From Pandoraea pulmonicola (GTDB taxonomy: Bacteria; Pseudomonadota; Gammaproteobacteria; Burkholderiales; Burkholderiaceae), in the NCBI RefSeq assembly GCF_000815105.2, contig NZ_CP010310.2, forward strand, positions 3,906,001 through 3,970,000: a stretch of DNA of 64,000 nt, read 5' to 3'. A program made the position numbers and the translations under genes. Position 1 is the first letter of the stretch. Each line of letters opens with the position of its first letter. This document shows, piece by piece, positions 41,354-53,300 of this stretch. The notes under the pieces were generated by a model. It worked only from the letters and a program-made list of their open reading frames with translations. It was not told the origin of the DNA and ran no database searches.

Positions 41354-44300
41354 CTACTTGTCCTGCCGCAGCGCGAGTCGCTCCGCTTCGCTCAAACGCG
41401 ACCAAAGCGCCGAGTCGACCTTCTCGCCCAGACCCACAATCTGTACCGGGTTGGCACGACTGTAGCCGGCCGTCTCCGGTGACAGCGACGACAGGGGAGC
41501 GCTCGGCGCCTTCCTTCCAGCATCGACGCCGGCGGCAGGCTCGTTGCCCTGCCCGATCGTACGCACCGTGAAAATCGACGGCTGCCCGGCCCGTGCGGCG
41601 CCTCGCTCCCGCGCCACCGCCTCCTGCGCGGCATTTGCGGCTTGCGACGCACTCGCACTGGCATTGGTCAGCGCCGCCACGTTCACGCCAGCAATCACCG
41701 GCATGCCCGTCGCCTTGCCCTGCACCTGAATATTCGCTGCGTTGATGACTTGCAGCGCCGCCAGGTTCACGTTCCCCGACACGCGAATGCCCGCCTCTCC
41801 TGCGTCGATGGTGCCCAGAGGGGCCAGAAGATCGATGTCGCCGGGTTTCACTTCGGGAATCGGATTGAGCGTGGCAATACCGGCACCGGTGCCGGGTACC
41901 TGTGGCGACAGCCTGACGTTGCCCCACATGTCGTACTCCCGCTTGGGCGGCGTGTAGACGATGGTCGATTTCGAACCGCGACCCGCGTTGATGTCGCCTT
42001 CAGACGACCATCCCAGAATGTCGCCGCCGAAGGTCGTCATGATGCGGCTCTGGCCAAGCAGAATGCTGCCGCGCGCGAACATCTCGATATTGCCTCCACC
42101 CTGTGTCAACACGCCGGAATCCGCTGGGGGCGCCGCGCCTTCGATACCGAACACCTGTTGACCGCCCGGCGTGAGCAGTTGAATGTTGCCGCCGAAGTTG
42201 GTGCGAACGAAGCCGCTGCGCGGGGTGTAGACGAAAACACTGTCGGTCTGGTTCCACACCGCCCGATTGCCGCGGAACATGACGATATCGCCCGCGTGGG
42301 TCACCGGGTTGCCGTTCGCATCGCTGTCCGGCGCGAGTGCGGCGATGGCGTTGCGGCTGCGCAGGAAGCTCGCGTAGCGCGGGCTGGCCCGATCGTTGTA
42401 CTCCCGGCCGCCCGCCTTGAGTTCGGCGAAGTAGACGTTGCGTGCAAAGACTCGCTGCTGCTCCGCGGGCAACGCGAAATAGTAGGTGCGCGCCTCGTCC
42501 GTGTTACCGGCAAAACCGTAGGTCTGCGCGAGCCACGCCGCCAATTCGTCGTCATACACCTTCACGACCTTGCCCACCTGATCGGCCAGTGGCACGCCGG
42601 TGCGCGCGAGATTGGCCGGATCCAGATATGGCTTGACGAACCGAAGGTAGTCCAGCCCGTCGGCGCCGACGCCCGCCTGCATGGCGATGTTGGCACCAGG
42701 GCGAGTGTCGCCCGCCACTACCGGACCGAGACTGGTGACCCCGGCGCGATCTTCCATCAGGATGTTGCGTCCAGCGCTGACCTCAAGCATTCCTGGACCG
42801 GCCACGTTGAACGTACTGTAAAGAATGTCTCGTCCGGCGGAGACGACCGACACGTCGGACGCCCTGTTGTGAACGAACAGATTGCCGGTCTCGGTAAAAC
42901 CGAAGCCGCTGCTCCCCGCGCGCGGGACGCCCTCGAGCAGCAAGGAGCCGCTTCGCACGATGTCGCGTCCTGCGACCATTCGCACCGGTGAGCCTTCGTA
43001 CCAGGTGCGGCCCAGACGCGGCTCCTTCTCGAAGAAGGTACCGGTGCCCGTGAACTTCATGATGCGCCCGCTGTTCACGCCGACAAGATCGCCCGCTACC
43101 GCGTAGAAGAGCGCGGATGCCACACGTTGTGTGGACGTCGCGGAGACGGAGTCGGCACCGAAGGCGAAGATCGGGAAGAGGCTCTGGTCAGCCCGATTGC
43201 CATCGCCGGTCAGGTTGCTGACGTCCGGAAGACTCGCCGACGTGCCAACCGCCTGGACCCAGGCGGAATAGGCGGGGCGTTGCGGCGTTGCAATGGCACC
43301 CATCGCCGCCCCGGACCGGCTGACCGTGAAGCCACCGGCGTAGATCGAATCGGCGGCAAGGAACTGCAATTGCCCGCCATTGGCAGACGGCGCCAGTACA
43401 AGCGGCGTGGCCGGGTATTCGTCCGCCTGCGACGTCCCGGCCGCCTTGCCGTAAAACAGATTGCGACTCGCCGAGACCACGCGCAGGATCGACGGATATA
43501 CGACGGCCTCGTCGGTGATGGTGCCCACCGGGCTGGTGATCGGCGTAACGTTCCCGCCCGCCGAGAACATGTCGAGCGCCGTACGACCGGTCCACAACGT
43601 GAACCAGCTCGATCCGCCGCCCCCCATACCCGCCTTGTCGGCATTCGGCGAGACATAGGGAGACGCATACGGCTGCAAGACCCGGCCGGGGTCGGCGACG
43701 TCCTGCGTCACCTGATCCGACAGCGTGGAGAGGTTGAACGTCGAATCGCCCGGCACCAGCGTAAAGCCACCGCCCGGATAGGCGCGTGTCGAGCGGAAGG
43801 CGTCGAATGCGCGCGTGTCGCCCGGCGTCTGCTGCGCCGCCTGAGCGCCGTAGGCAAGATCGATCGTGCCGATCTGCGACGCCTTGATCTCGGTATGACC
43901 CCGCAAGTTGGTTACAACACCGTTACTGCGATTCAGCGGGTTGGTGCCAATCGGATTCACGACGCCCCCGACGCGCACATCGAGATCGCCGCCCCCGGTA
44001 AGCGTCATGCCGCCATCAGGCGCCACGCGGCCGGTGCTGCCCACCGCAAGCACCACCCCTTGCGGACGCGAATTCACGTTGACGTCGAACCGGCTGCCGA
44101 CGAGTCGCGTCAATTGCCCCGCATCGCCATCGACCTGCGCCGTGAGGTTGCCGCCACCGAGCGTGCCGAAGCCCGTGAAACCCAGCAAGCGGGTGGGGCC
44201 GCCACTCAGTTCGGCCGTGAAACTGCCGAAGTTAATCCACCACGCCGTGGGCTGGCCCTGCGTGCCGGTGGCCACCGCGCCACTGCCCTGACGCCACAGC

Positions 44301-47300
44301 CAGTTGCCCACTTCGCCGCTATCGTACCCACCGTCACCGACGAGCGGCCGCTGGTTGGTTGCGGGGGACGGCATGAGCTGCGAGCCTGTCAGATTGCCGC
44401 CGACGCGCAACAGCAGGTTGCCGCCCCGATCCGGATACCAGGCGCGATACAGACTGTCGGCCCCCCCGTTGACGAACGCTTCGTTGTTGCCGGCCGCCTC
44501 GTTCAACACCGTGCCCAGCGAGTTCTTCGCGCGCGGCTGGTTGTAAGGATCGCCGGCCCGCGTGGCGACCGACGACGTGCCTGCGGTGTAGACGCCAAAC
44601 AGCGAGTCCATGCGCATGTTGCCGCCGCTCAGCATTTCCAGATCGCCCGTGCCCGTGCGCAAAACGCTGAAGCGCGAGCTCGTCGGCGAGTAGCTGTACG
44701 TCGTGCCCGGCGTTGTGCACCACGTCGGATTGTCCTCGCAAAGCGTCGGCCAGCCCAGCCCGATGGTGTCCACGACATCCCCGGCATGGATCGCCGGATC
44801 GGCGAATTCGTCCGCGCCTTGCTTCGTCCACACGTAGCTGACCTTGAGCACGCAGTAGGACGGCGTGTCCGCGCAAAGTTCGCCGGGGGACTGATCGATG
44901 CCGATGCGGCGCAGCAGTTCTTCCGTGATCGGTTGGCCAGCCACAATTCCGTCGATGCCGAGATCGGCCGCCTCCTGCGACCACGTCAGCACCCCCTTGG
45001 GCGGCACGCCCCTGCCATACATGCCGTAGTGACTGTCAGCCAGTCGCAGATCACCGCGCACCGGGCGCGTCTGCACCACGCGGCTGTCCGCGGCGCCCGT
45101 GTCGGCGCCCGACACCAGCCGCATCGACCAGGACTGCGAGCCTTCCGGCAGCATCTGCGCCAGCGCCCACGCCTTACCCTGCTGCCCGCCGACTTCCGGG
45201 CGCAGCGCAATCGAATCGACACCCGCGGGCAATTGCACATTGGTACCCGATGGAATTACCGCCCCCGTGGCCAGCGCCTTCGCGCCGTCGAGCAAGACCA
45301 CATTGCGGACCAGCGTTCCCTCGCCAGAGTCAGGAATGCCGGGCAGCGGCACACCCTTGGGCCACACCATGGCGCGCACGCTCACGGGCAACGGCATGAC
45401 CGAGCCGGCGTCCAGACGAGCGTTCGCGGCAATCGTCAGCGGGGCGCGAAGCAGCGTGCCCGCCGCATACAACACGTTCCCGGCACTGTCGCGCACGGCC
45501 GCGGAGAGCACGGTGCCTGCCGGCAATGTGACCGGAGCGTCGAGCCTCACCGCGACCGGAATGCGCACGCCCGCGGTCATGACAACGCCCTTGATCGGCA
45601 GATCGTAGTTGAGGATCGAGCCTGCGGGGAAAGCCGTGCCATCCGCCAACGTGACGCCGCTGCCGGGCACGACGATGTCGTCCCCGGCGAAGTTCATGCC
45701 GGGCAGCAGCTTCCAGCCCGTGTCGTCCTTCGTGGGCGGCGGCGGCGTGAAGCCATCGTTGATGCTGCCGAAGATATCGAGGTTGCCGCCGGCTCGGATG
45801 GCGAGCATGCCCACTTCGCCGGAGCCGTAGACGTTGGTCTTGGCAAAGCGCGGATTGAGGCTCTCGTAGCGATAGCCAGACAGATCGAGATCGCCGCGCA
45901 CGACGATGTCGCCGTCGCTCGTCTTGCTGACGATGTCGACGCCGGGTCGTAGATGCAGCACGCCGAGATAACCGGGGTTGTTCAGACCTGCCAGTTTTGT
46001 CCCCGGCAACGCGCCGTTCGCACGCGCGTGCTTGATGAAGTCCGTGCTCTCGTCGTGCTTCGCCGTCAGATAGGCCTGATCGACCACCTGATACGGGCGA
46101 CCGCCAGCCGCAAGTTCCAGCGTCGGCTTGCCGTTCGCGTCGAGTACGACATTGCCCCCGGCATCTCTGAGAACGGCGTAGGGCGCGTCGTCATAGCGCT
46201 GCATGGCGTTCAGTGCGATGGACCTGGCGCCGCGAATCGTCAGACCGCTGCGCGCGTCGATGGCGATGTCACCGTACGTCGCCGCGTCCGCATCGTCCAT
46301 ACGCCCCTGACTGCCCACGCGCGGCGCATTCAGCGTGAGGGTGCCACGCGCCACGCCATCGCTCTGTCCCGGTGCCGTGCCGACCGTGGCGCCCGTGCCG
46401 TGACGCAGATCGATCTGTGCGCCGCCGCCCATCGTCAGGATGCCGTCGCCAGAACTGAGTTCGACCACGGCGCGGTTCGGACTGTCGATGATCTTGCCGT
46501 AGCTGTCCACGCGCAGCGCAGTGCCGTGCGCGTCGAGCACCGCCGTATCGGCGAGCGTCAGCCCCTGCTTGCCTGCCAGGCGAATCGTGCCCACGCGCTC
46601 GCCGCTGGCGTCGATCGCGCCGGCAACCGTCAGGCGGCCGTTGTCGACCGAGACGTTCACTTCGCCCGCCTTGAGTTCGTTGCCGATGACCAGATCCCCA
46701 CGCTTGAACTGGAAGCTGCGGCCGCCGAACACGCCGCCCTCGTTGAGCCGCGTGTTGAGCCCCGCGAACAGCGCGTCGGCCCTGCCCACGCCAAGTGATT
46801 GCGCACGCACTTCCACACTGCCCGCCTTGAACGGCACGAGCGTGCCGGCGGCGTCGTAGTATCCGTCGCTCTTTCCAAAAACGCGGCCTTGCAAATCCAC
46901 CTGGCCCGCTCCCGCGTCGAGGGCCACGGCCTTGAGCGTGCCCGCACTGCTGTTGTGCGCCGAGATATCGATCGTCGATGCGCGCGACTGCGTGATGTTG
47001 CCGCGTCGGCTCTCGAGCACGACGTCGCCACCCCAACTGAATTTGTCGACGTCGACGAAGGTGCGCGTGCGCCCTGCCAGATCGAGCTGTGCGCCGTCGG
47101 CCAGCGTCAGGTCCTTGTCGGCAATCAACGTGAGCTTGCCGCTGGGCAATACCACAGCGGTCGCCACACGCAGGCTGTCGCCATGCAGTGTAAGGTCGGC
47201 GCCAAGCGCGTCGATGTCGCGCGAACGGTCGACGGACGGCGCGCCCGCAGGGGCCGCAACGGTCACGGCGCCACCCGCGACGATCCGGTTCGATGAGCCG

Positions 47301-50300
47301 GCCGCGCCTGTCATCAACGGCGTGGTGAGCGTCAGACTGCCGCCGTTGTACTGATAACCGCTCAGGGGGTCGTAAGCCCCCTGCGACTGGTACACCGACA
47401 GGCTGCCCTTCTGGTTGGCGGAAATGCGATCGCTCGCAATGAGATTCACGTTGGCGAAGCCAAGCGCCAGGCGATCGTACGATTTGACGCTGCTCGGCTG
47501 CGAAAACGGCGCAAATCCGAATTCGAAGCGCTCCGTGGCCAGATTCAATGTGCCGGCGCCCGTGCCAGCGCCGTTTGCGATCACCGTACCCGGGGCGCTT
47601 TGCGTCCCGCCCCAGATCAGGTTGGCCGTGCGGATCGTGGCAACGGTGGCGGCATTGCCCTGACCGTAGATCGCCGGTGTCGTGAGCACCAGACGGTCCA
47701 GCGAGGACTTTCCGGTGGCAGCGTCGTAGGTATCGAGCGTCACGTCGCCGTAGAAGTTGACGCTGTTCGCCGCGCTCAGCGTCAGTGTCTCCAGCGCGGG
47801 GGCGCCAGTCGATGTATCGCCGCGCAGCAGTCGTTCCAGTACCGCCTGATTCATCGCCAGACCGTCGGCACGGATACCGTTCGCCTGCGCATCGGCCAGT
47901 GCCTGTGTCGTCCCGATGTTGATGCCCCCGACGGCGAGCGTGAGGTTGCGTGTGCCGTAGCGTACGGTGTCATCGAGCACGAAATTTCCCGACGTCGCGG
48001 CAGCGAGCGTGCCTTCGGAATATAGCGTCGTCATACCGGTACAGTTGCCGGCAGGGCACCCGCCGATCTCCACGCCACCGCGCGCGACGCTCTTCGACGG
48101 CAGAATATTGATCAACCCGTTCGACGCCGCAAGCACGTAAGGTTTCGCCTGATAGATGAAGCCATCGTTCGCGTCGTAAGCCACTTTTCCGCGACGCAGC
48201 GTGTTGATGCCGGCGCCGCGCTCCACGCGGATCAGGCCGCCCTCCGTCGGATTACCGCCATCGTCGTCGGCAACGAGGAACACCTCGGGTGCCGAGAGGG
48301 TAGCGCCGCTGCGCAAGTGGATCCGTTCGGCAACGGCGTCGCCGAATGTGAGGTAGTTGCCGCCCTGCCCGTACGTCGTTGACGACATGCCGCCGAGGAC
48401 CATGCGCGCCGCACCGATGTTGTTCAGGCTGTCGGCGCGTAGTGTCCCCCCCCTGAATCCGGGTGTCACACCGGCATCCGGCCCCACGACTTCCAGCATG
48501 GATCGGTTCTCGTTGCGCCGCACGACGACGGACAGCGTGCCTCCATAGCCACCCGGCGCAACGTCGAAGCGCCCCATGCCGTCGAATCGGAACGCATCGA
48601 TGCCCGCGCCGGTTTGCAGTTCGAGCTGCAAGGTCTTGGCGTCGGCGGGCAACATCGGGCGAGGCACACCCCGCCGCGCGGCGTCCGCCGTCGCGAACTG
48701 CGTGTAGCCGGTTTCGTTGTACTGGGAATAGGTCCGGAGCACGTTCGCCGGCGTCAGAATGATCTGGCTGGCGAGGCTGTCGCGCGTGCCGGTGCCCGCG
48801 ACCGACAGCGTACCGGTGGCCGACCACGAACCGTTGCGCATGGCTTGAGCCGCCGCCCCGGCACCCTGCCCGGCGCGTCCGTTGATCTCGATGCGGAATG
48901 CGCCGGGCAGCAGCGCATACGTGGCAGGCATCAGCGTGTAGGTACCTGCGGGCAAGCCGGGCACGCCCGCGCCAATGGTGATCTGACGGCCGATGGCCGG
49001 CTCGGCAGCGCCGCCGCCGGCCGAGGGCGCATAGGCACTCTGTCCCCCCGGGACGATGGCATACACTGGATTGGTCTTGATATCCGGCAACGTGAATCCG
49101 CCGTTCGGGCCGACCTGCATCAGCGCAGACAGCCGCGCGTCGGTGGAACCGCCGCGTCCCGAGATAAAGCCCGCCCCGGTGAGTTCCCCGCCGCCGGAGA
49201 GGTCGACCAACGCGTCCTTTTCGACCTTGACCGACTGCCCTGCCAGCACGATGCCCTGCACGATCACGCCGCGCGGGCTGGCTCCGCCAACCCCGGTGAA
49301 CGTCACGTCCTTGCCGTTGTAGCGCCAGCTCTGCCCGTCCGTCGTGCCGCCATAAGGCATGACGAGCCCCGCGCCGCTGACCGACGTCACGCTGCCCGGC
49401 AGCAAGCGCACCGAGACGGACGTGTCGTCGCCGTACCCGGTCACTCCCAGCTTGATCTGCCCAAGCGGCGCTCGAATCACGCCGTCCTGCACGACGTTGG
49501 CCGACATCATCGACAGCGAACCGAAGGCCGAATACGGCAGTTCCGGCAACGTGTCGGTCGAACGCGCGATCGTCAACGAACGCTTCGGGTCGTATGACGC
49601 GACGGCATTCGCCGTGGAGAAACCCGCCATGACGGCGGCGCCAGCACCCGTGCCGGGATATAGCTGCGCGGCGCGAAGCGTGACGTCGCCGGGCACCGTG
49701 AGCGAGGTGGCCGGCGCGCCGCCATTCCAACCGTCGACGGTCGCCATGAACCGCAAATCGCCGCGACTGGTGAGTTCCGCGTTCCGGGCGTTGAGCACCA
49801 CGATGCCGCGTACGTCGATGAGATTCGCATTCGCATCCACTGTCGCGAGAAGGGGGCGAGCCGGTTCGAGCGCCGGGCCGGGGACCAGATAGCCGTCGCG
49901 ACCGATCGGTTTCTGTCCAGCCAAGCGCAGGTACGACGAGGTGAGATGCAGGGCCGCCGGCGACGTGGCGCCGTTCTGCGTCGTGATGTCGCCGTAGAAC
50001 TGGAGATTCTGGCCGACCTTGAGCGACACGTCGCCAGTGACGTTCGTTTTCCCGAACAACGACAGATTGTCGAAGCCGCCCGCGTCCACCTGAGCGGCGG
50101 ACAGCCGGCCGTAGCCGTAGGTCAGTGCCGATGCGGCCTGCGTCGGTGTCAGGAAGCTGCGCAAGGGGCTGGCGCTTTGTGTCTGCTCGAGAATCAGTTC
50201 ACGCGCCGTCAGCACCTTCTGGGCAGCGCTCGCCTTCGCGTACAACGCATTGACCTGCGCGACGGACAAGGAGCCGCCCGCCGCCCCGGCACCGCCAGCG

Positions 50301-53300
50301 GCCGCCTTGAACGTCCCATCCAGATAGAGCCCGTTGTTCGACGCGATGGCGATGTTGCCGCCGTTCGTGGTGACCTGGCGCCTGCCCTGCCCATCGATAT
50401 TGAGTGCGGCTTGTGTTCCGGAGGCGTCGAACACGGCGCCGTTGCGCACCACCACGAACAGATTCGTGCCCGTTGCCGTGCCGCTCGCATGATCGATGTC
50501 GCCGCCGATGACGATGTTGCCGCCGCTGCGCACCGCGCCGTAGGGATTGCCGTGCACATCGAGCGCCGTGGCTGCCCGCGCCGCCACGTCGAGCACGGCG
50601 CGCTCGCCGATCCAGATCGAGCGGCCGTGCCCTTGCCCGTTCACGGTTTCGGCCACGATGCCGATGTCCTTCGTATCACCGAGTGCGATGGTCCCGCCCC
50701 ACGCGTTCAGGGTACCGTCGACAGTCATCTGGCCAATGCTGTTCAGCGTGATCGACTGGCCCGGGTCGACACTGACCACCGCGCCCTTGCCGATCGTCAG
50801 TTGCGACACGGCCATGTCGGAGGCCGTCGAGGCGAAGTTGCCCGTCTGAAGGGTGAGGCTCGCGCCCTTGCGCTGTGTGAGCACCGCATGCGCGGCGTCT
50901 TCCTGATACAACGGCGGCGTCGCCACGGTGAACTTGTTGCGCCACTCACCGCCGTCGACCAGGCTGCGGGTTTGGTCGGCGCGCCGGTACACGGGCATGG
51001 TGACGTCAACCGTTGCGCCATCGCTCACGGCAACGTTCGTCGCCCCCGTGACCCGATAGCTGGAGAATCCCTTGTTGAAGAAGTCGTGGCCCAACGCGAC
51101 CGTATCGGAAGCCGGCTCGGAGCCCGCCGCGTTCGGGGCGTCACCGATCACGACCTTGCGAGCCAACAGATCGAAGGTGCCGCCGCCCGAGAAGCCGTAA
51201 GCACGCACCGCGGCTTCCCGATCCAGCACGAGCGACGCATTGCCGCCCGAGGTCGCCAGCGTCACGTCGCCGCCACGTCCGCCCTGGAGCTTGCCATCGC
51301 TGCCGAGCAGCGCACCGGAGGACACGTCGATCAGGCTCCCGGCCGCCAGCGCGACATTGCCGCCTGTGCTGATGGCCACGCTGCCGCCATCGCGATACGG
51401 CACTCCCGTGAAGCGGTCCGGCTCCGTGACCAGATTGCTCCACAATCCGCTCGCGTCGAGCTTCATGCCATGCGCCACGATCACATTCCCCACCGGGGCC
51501 ACCGGGTTGACGATGGTGCCCACGAGCCCATTCTGGCTCATCTGACTGAGGATGCTGCCGATCTGAATCCGGCCGCCGTGCGCGGTCACATTGCCGTTCA
51601 CGGCAACGTCGTTGCCGTACAGCGTCACGAGTCCGCCCGGCGCCACCCGAAGGTCGCTGCCGAGTTCGATCCGGTCTTTGGCGGCAACGCGAATGGCGCC
51701 GAGACCGAATCCGTTGATCAGCGACGTGTCGAGCCACAGTTTGTCCCGACGATCCGCTGGCAACGCAGTGGTGAGATCGAGCTCCGCCGCGATTTGCGCC
51801 TGCGCATCGCGCAGGTCCACGCGGCTGAGCACGGCGCTCAGATTGTCGTACAGCAGGCCGCTGGTCTTGTCGTACATCGGCTGCACCTGGCCGACGATCA
51901 ACTGTGCGCGGCGCGCAGCCGCCGTCTGTGACTGGTGGTAGCCGTCGACATCCATTGCCGGAGCCTGCGTCTGTCGCGGCCCCTGATACGCGTCGCCCGC
52001 GATACTGCCTTCGAGCACGGCCCCCGCGGTGGAGATAATCAGCCGCCCGGCATCGCGCCCCACCGTGTAACCGTTCTCCAGTCGCGTCGACGGCGCGATG
52101 AACGGCGTGGCGTAGTACTGTGTGGCATTGGCGCCCCAGCGGGCGTGCGTGTCCTCGAACCCCCTGTAGACGCCCGTATAGATCAGATCACCCGGGGCCT
52201 TCGACACTTCGTAGAGACCGCCGTCAGCGCCCTTGAGCCAGGTCTGATGCAGATACCCCGTCTGCACGTTCAGCGTGCCGCCCGAGAGATTGATCGTCGA
52301 CCCCGGTTGCGTGACGACGTCCTTGCCGCTGAACGTGAGCGTGCCGCCCTGTGCCATCCACTCCCCGGCGGTGTGGCCTTGCGTGCCAAGATAGCCACCG
52401 ACTTCCAGCAGACCGCCTGCCGTGTACCAGCGATCGCTGTCGTAACCGTTCACGCCCTTGGCCACGAACACGAGCTTGCGGCGATCGATCCACACGTCGT
52501 TGCTGTTGAGCAGCTTGCTGCCCCGATTGCCCGGTGCGTCGCGCTGTTCGTTGCCCTGAACGTTCACCTTGACGTTGTTGCTCTCCATCGACACGTCGAC
52601 ACCGACCGCGCCGGAGACATCGAGTTGCGCACGATCCCGCACCAGACTACGCGTGGCCGCGTTCACGAGGATCTGCCCGCCGGTGGCCAGCGTCAGCGAA
52701 TCCGGCAGGAAATCGACGGTGCCGGAACTGGTCAGCTCGACACGCGATTGATCGCGGCGGTCGTTGACCGGCATGATGTTGTAGGTGCCGTCGATGGCCG
52801 GCGCAAGCATGGCGTTGCGCTGACTGTCGAGTGCCGTGCCGCCGCCTTCGATCACGATGGCGCTCGTCGCGCCCGGACCAAGCGCCACTTTGCCGCCCAC
52901 CCCATTGGCCACGAGGTGCAGCGTGCCGCGCGTATTGACGGATGTCGTGGCGATTGCCACGCCGTTTTGCTGAACCTCTCGACCAGCGAGCGAAACATCG
53001 CCCTCGCGCGCCATGATCAACCCGGTATTGCGCACCAGCCCTGCCGCGCTATTCGCCGCGAACTGCGGCGTGATTTCATTGCCCCGCGTGGTCGATGCCG
53101 GATTGCCGTCGGTGCCCACCCCGCGCTTGATGACGAAGCTGTCTCCGGCCGCCAGCGCAGTTTGGCCTCTGAGCGCGGCGATCTCCCCCGCGTTGTGCAC
53201 TTCCTGCCCGAGCAGCAGCACATAACCGCCGCCGTCGGTCGACGCCGCCGGTGCGCGCGTCGTGATCTGCGCCCCCGCCTGAACCAGCACCTTGCCCGCG

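Noticed and set aside
43127..45952. 941-residue open frame on the plus strand
   Set aside because: It lies opposite the exoprotein gene, is very rich in Arg, His and Ala, and has no domain or ribosome site. It is a shadow of high-GC coding sequence on the other strand.
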